Below are positions 63,535 to 64,000 of a stretch of 64,000 nucleotides of DNA, piece by piece. The translations under genes and the position numbers were made by a program. The stretch is from contig NZ_JAKRYL010000010.1 of the NCBI RefSeq assembly GCF_023555415.1, forward strand, positions 62,001-126,000, given 5' to 3'. Source of the stretch: Halalkalibacter alkaliphilus (GTDB lineage Bacteria; Bacillota; Bacilli; Bacillales; Bacillaceae_D). Every line of letters starts with the position of its first letter. Positions within the stretch are counted from its first letter, which is position 1. The notes below the pieces were generated by a model. The model had not been told where the DNA came from. It was given only the letters and a program-made list of their open reading frames with translations, and did not search any database.

Positions 63535-64000
63535 ATGAAGGATCACTATAATGCGTTTGTTGATGAAAATGTCATAGTAAAACCAGTGAAAACAGGGAAC
63601 CTCTCAGGTCGTACATTTGCTGTGAAAGACGTATTTGATATTAAAGGAATCACTTCAAGTGCAGGGAATCCGGATTGGCTACGAACCCATACCCCAGCAG
63701 AAAAGAATGCTGTATCTATAGAACTTTTGTTACAATCAGGTGCTACGTTAACGGGTACTACTATTACAGATGAGTTGATGTATAGTTTAAATGGGGAAAA
63801 TTACCACTATGGTACACCAGTAAATCCGAAAGCGGAGGGGCATATTCCTGGAGGGTCATCTAGTGGCTCAGCAGTTGCTGCTTCATCGGGAGTAGTCGAT
63901 TTTGCTATTGGGACTGATACAGGTGGCTCTGTTCGAATTCCAGCAGCCTATTGCGGAGTTTACGGATTCCGTCCTACTCACGGGCTTGTACCGATTAATG
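63535..64000 (+). CDS. amidase-signature enzyme (cut by right edge)
   Basis: The first 155 codons of an amidase signature family protein are present. The catalytic lysine region FAVKDVFDIKG (near residue 30) and the Gly/Ser-rich stretch GGSSSGSAVAASSG with cis-Ser, followed by TDTGGSVRIPA with the nucleophile Ser, are clear. AAAGGGAGGTATGT precedes the ATG at 63535; ATG at 63531 is out of frame. It lies 16 bases after pucG, so it probably takes part in the same pathway, for instance on oxamate or a ureido acid. The remainder is outside the window. Confidence 0.85.
   Translation, partial: MKDHYNAFVDENVIVKPVKTGNLSGRTFAVKDVFDIKGITSSAGNPDWLRTHTPAEKNAVSIELLLQSGATLTGTTITDELMYSLNGENYHYGTPVNPKAEGHIPGGSSSGSAVAASSGVVDFAIGTDTGGSVRIPAAYCGVYGFRPTHGLVPIN

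Overview
The window is AT-rich DNA with strong AGGAGG-type ribosome binding sites, closely packed operons, CcpA-type cre sites, spore germination genes and a Tat/PhoX module. This fits an aerobic, spore-forming Bacillaceae chromosome, probably of the alkaliphilic/halophilic Bacillus group (inference). No tRNA, rRNA, CRISPR array, insertion sequence or prophage gene was seen.

Left third (1-33 kb): carbohydrate use. A LacI regulator sits beside a GH13 glucosidase and a PTS EIIBC with three matching operators. A minus-strand pair encodes GH43 beta-xylosidase and GH51 arabinofuranosidase. Next come an RpiB-like isomerase, a DeoR regulator, a TIM-barrel isomerase, DhaK- and DhaL-like kinase subunits and a GarR-like dehydrogenase; together these look like catabolism of a short-chain or unusual sugar. 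A sugar ABC importer, an HSL-type esterase and an SGNH esterase follow. A tatA-tatC-CxxH/CxxC unit is divergent from phoX-tatA. Then a second LacI regulator precedes an AraPQ/YesL/AraN-like importer and two more GH51 enzymes, with five operators related to CGTGTACGTACACG. Neither sugar importer has its own ATPase, so a shared MsmX-type ATPase is expected elsewhere.

Middle (33-51 kb): mostly housekeeping and accessory functions. These are glnS, a strongly structured divergent spacer, a divergent PlsY-family gene, truA, a cytochrome bd operon (cydA, cydB, a 33-residue cydS, cydD, cydC) behind an FNR/Rex-like palindrome, a germinant receptor operon in the order small ORF-B-C-A, an SbtA-like transporter, an Fpg-family glycosylase and a HemAT-like globin chemoreceptor.

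Right (51-64 kb): purine catabolism. pucC-D-E-A-B (xanthine dehydrogenase and maturation) runs tail-to-tail with pucR. Beyond pucR lie an OHCU decarboxylase/HIU hydrolase fusion, an NMT1-like binding lipoprotein, allantoate amidohydrolase, ureidoglycine-glyoxylate aminotransferase and an amidase cut by the right edge. Uricase, allantoinase and the permeases are not in the window.

The best leads are the kinase/isomerase cluster, the uraD-hiuH fusion with its shared putative PucR boxes, the AraR-like operators beside a LacI regulator, the multi-hairpin spacer upstream of the PlsY-family gene, and a recurring AAAGGTC/GACCTTT hairpin family.
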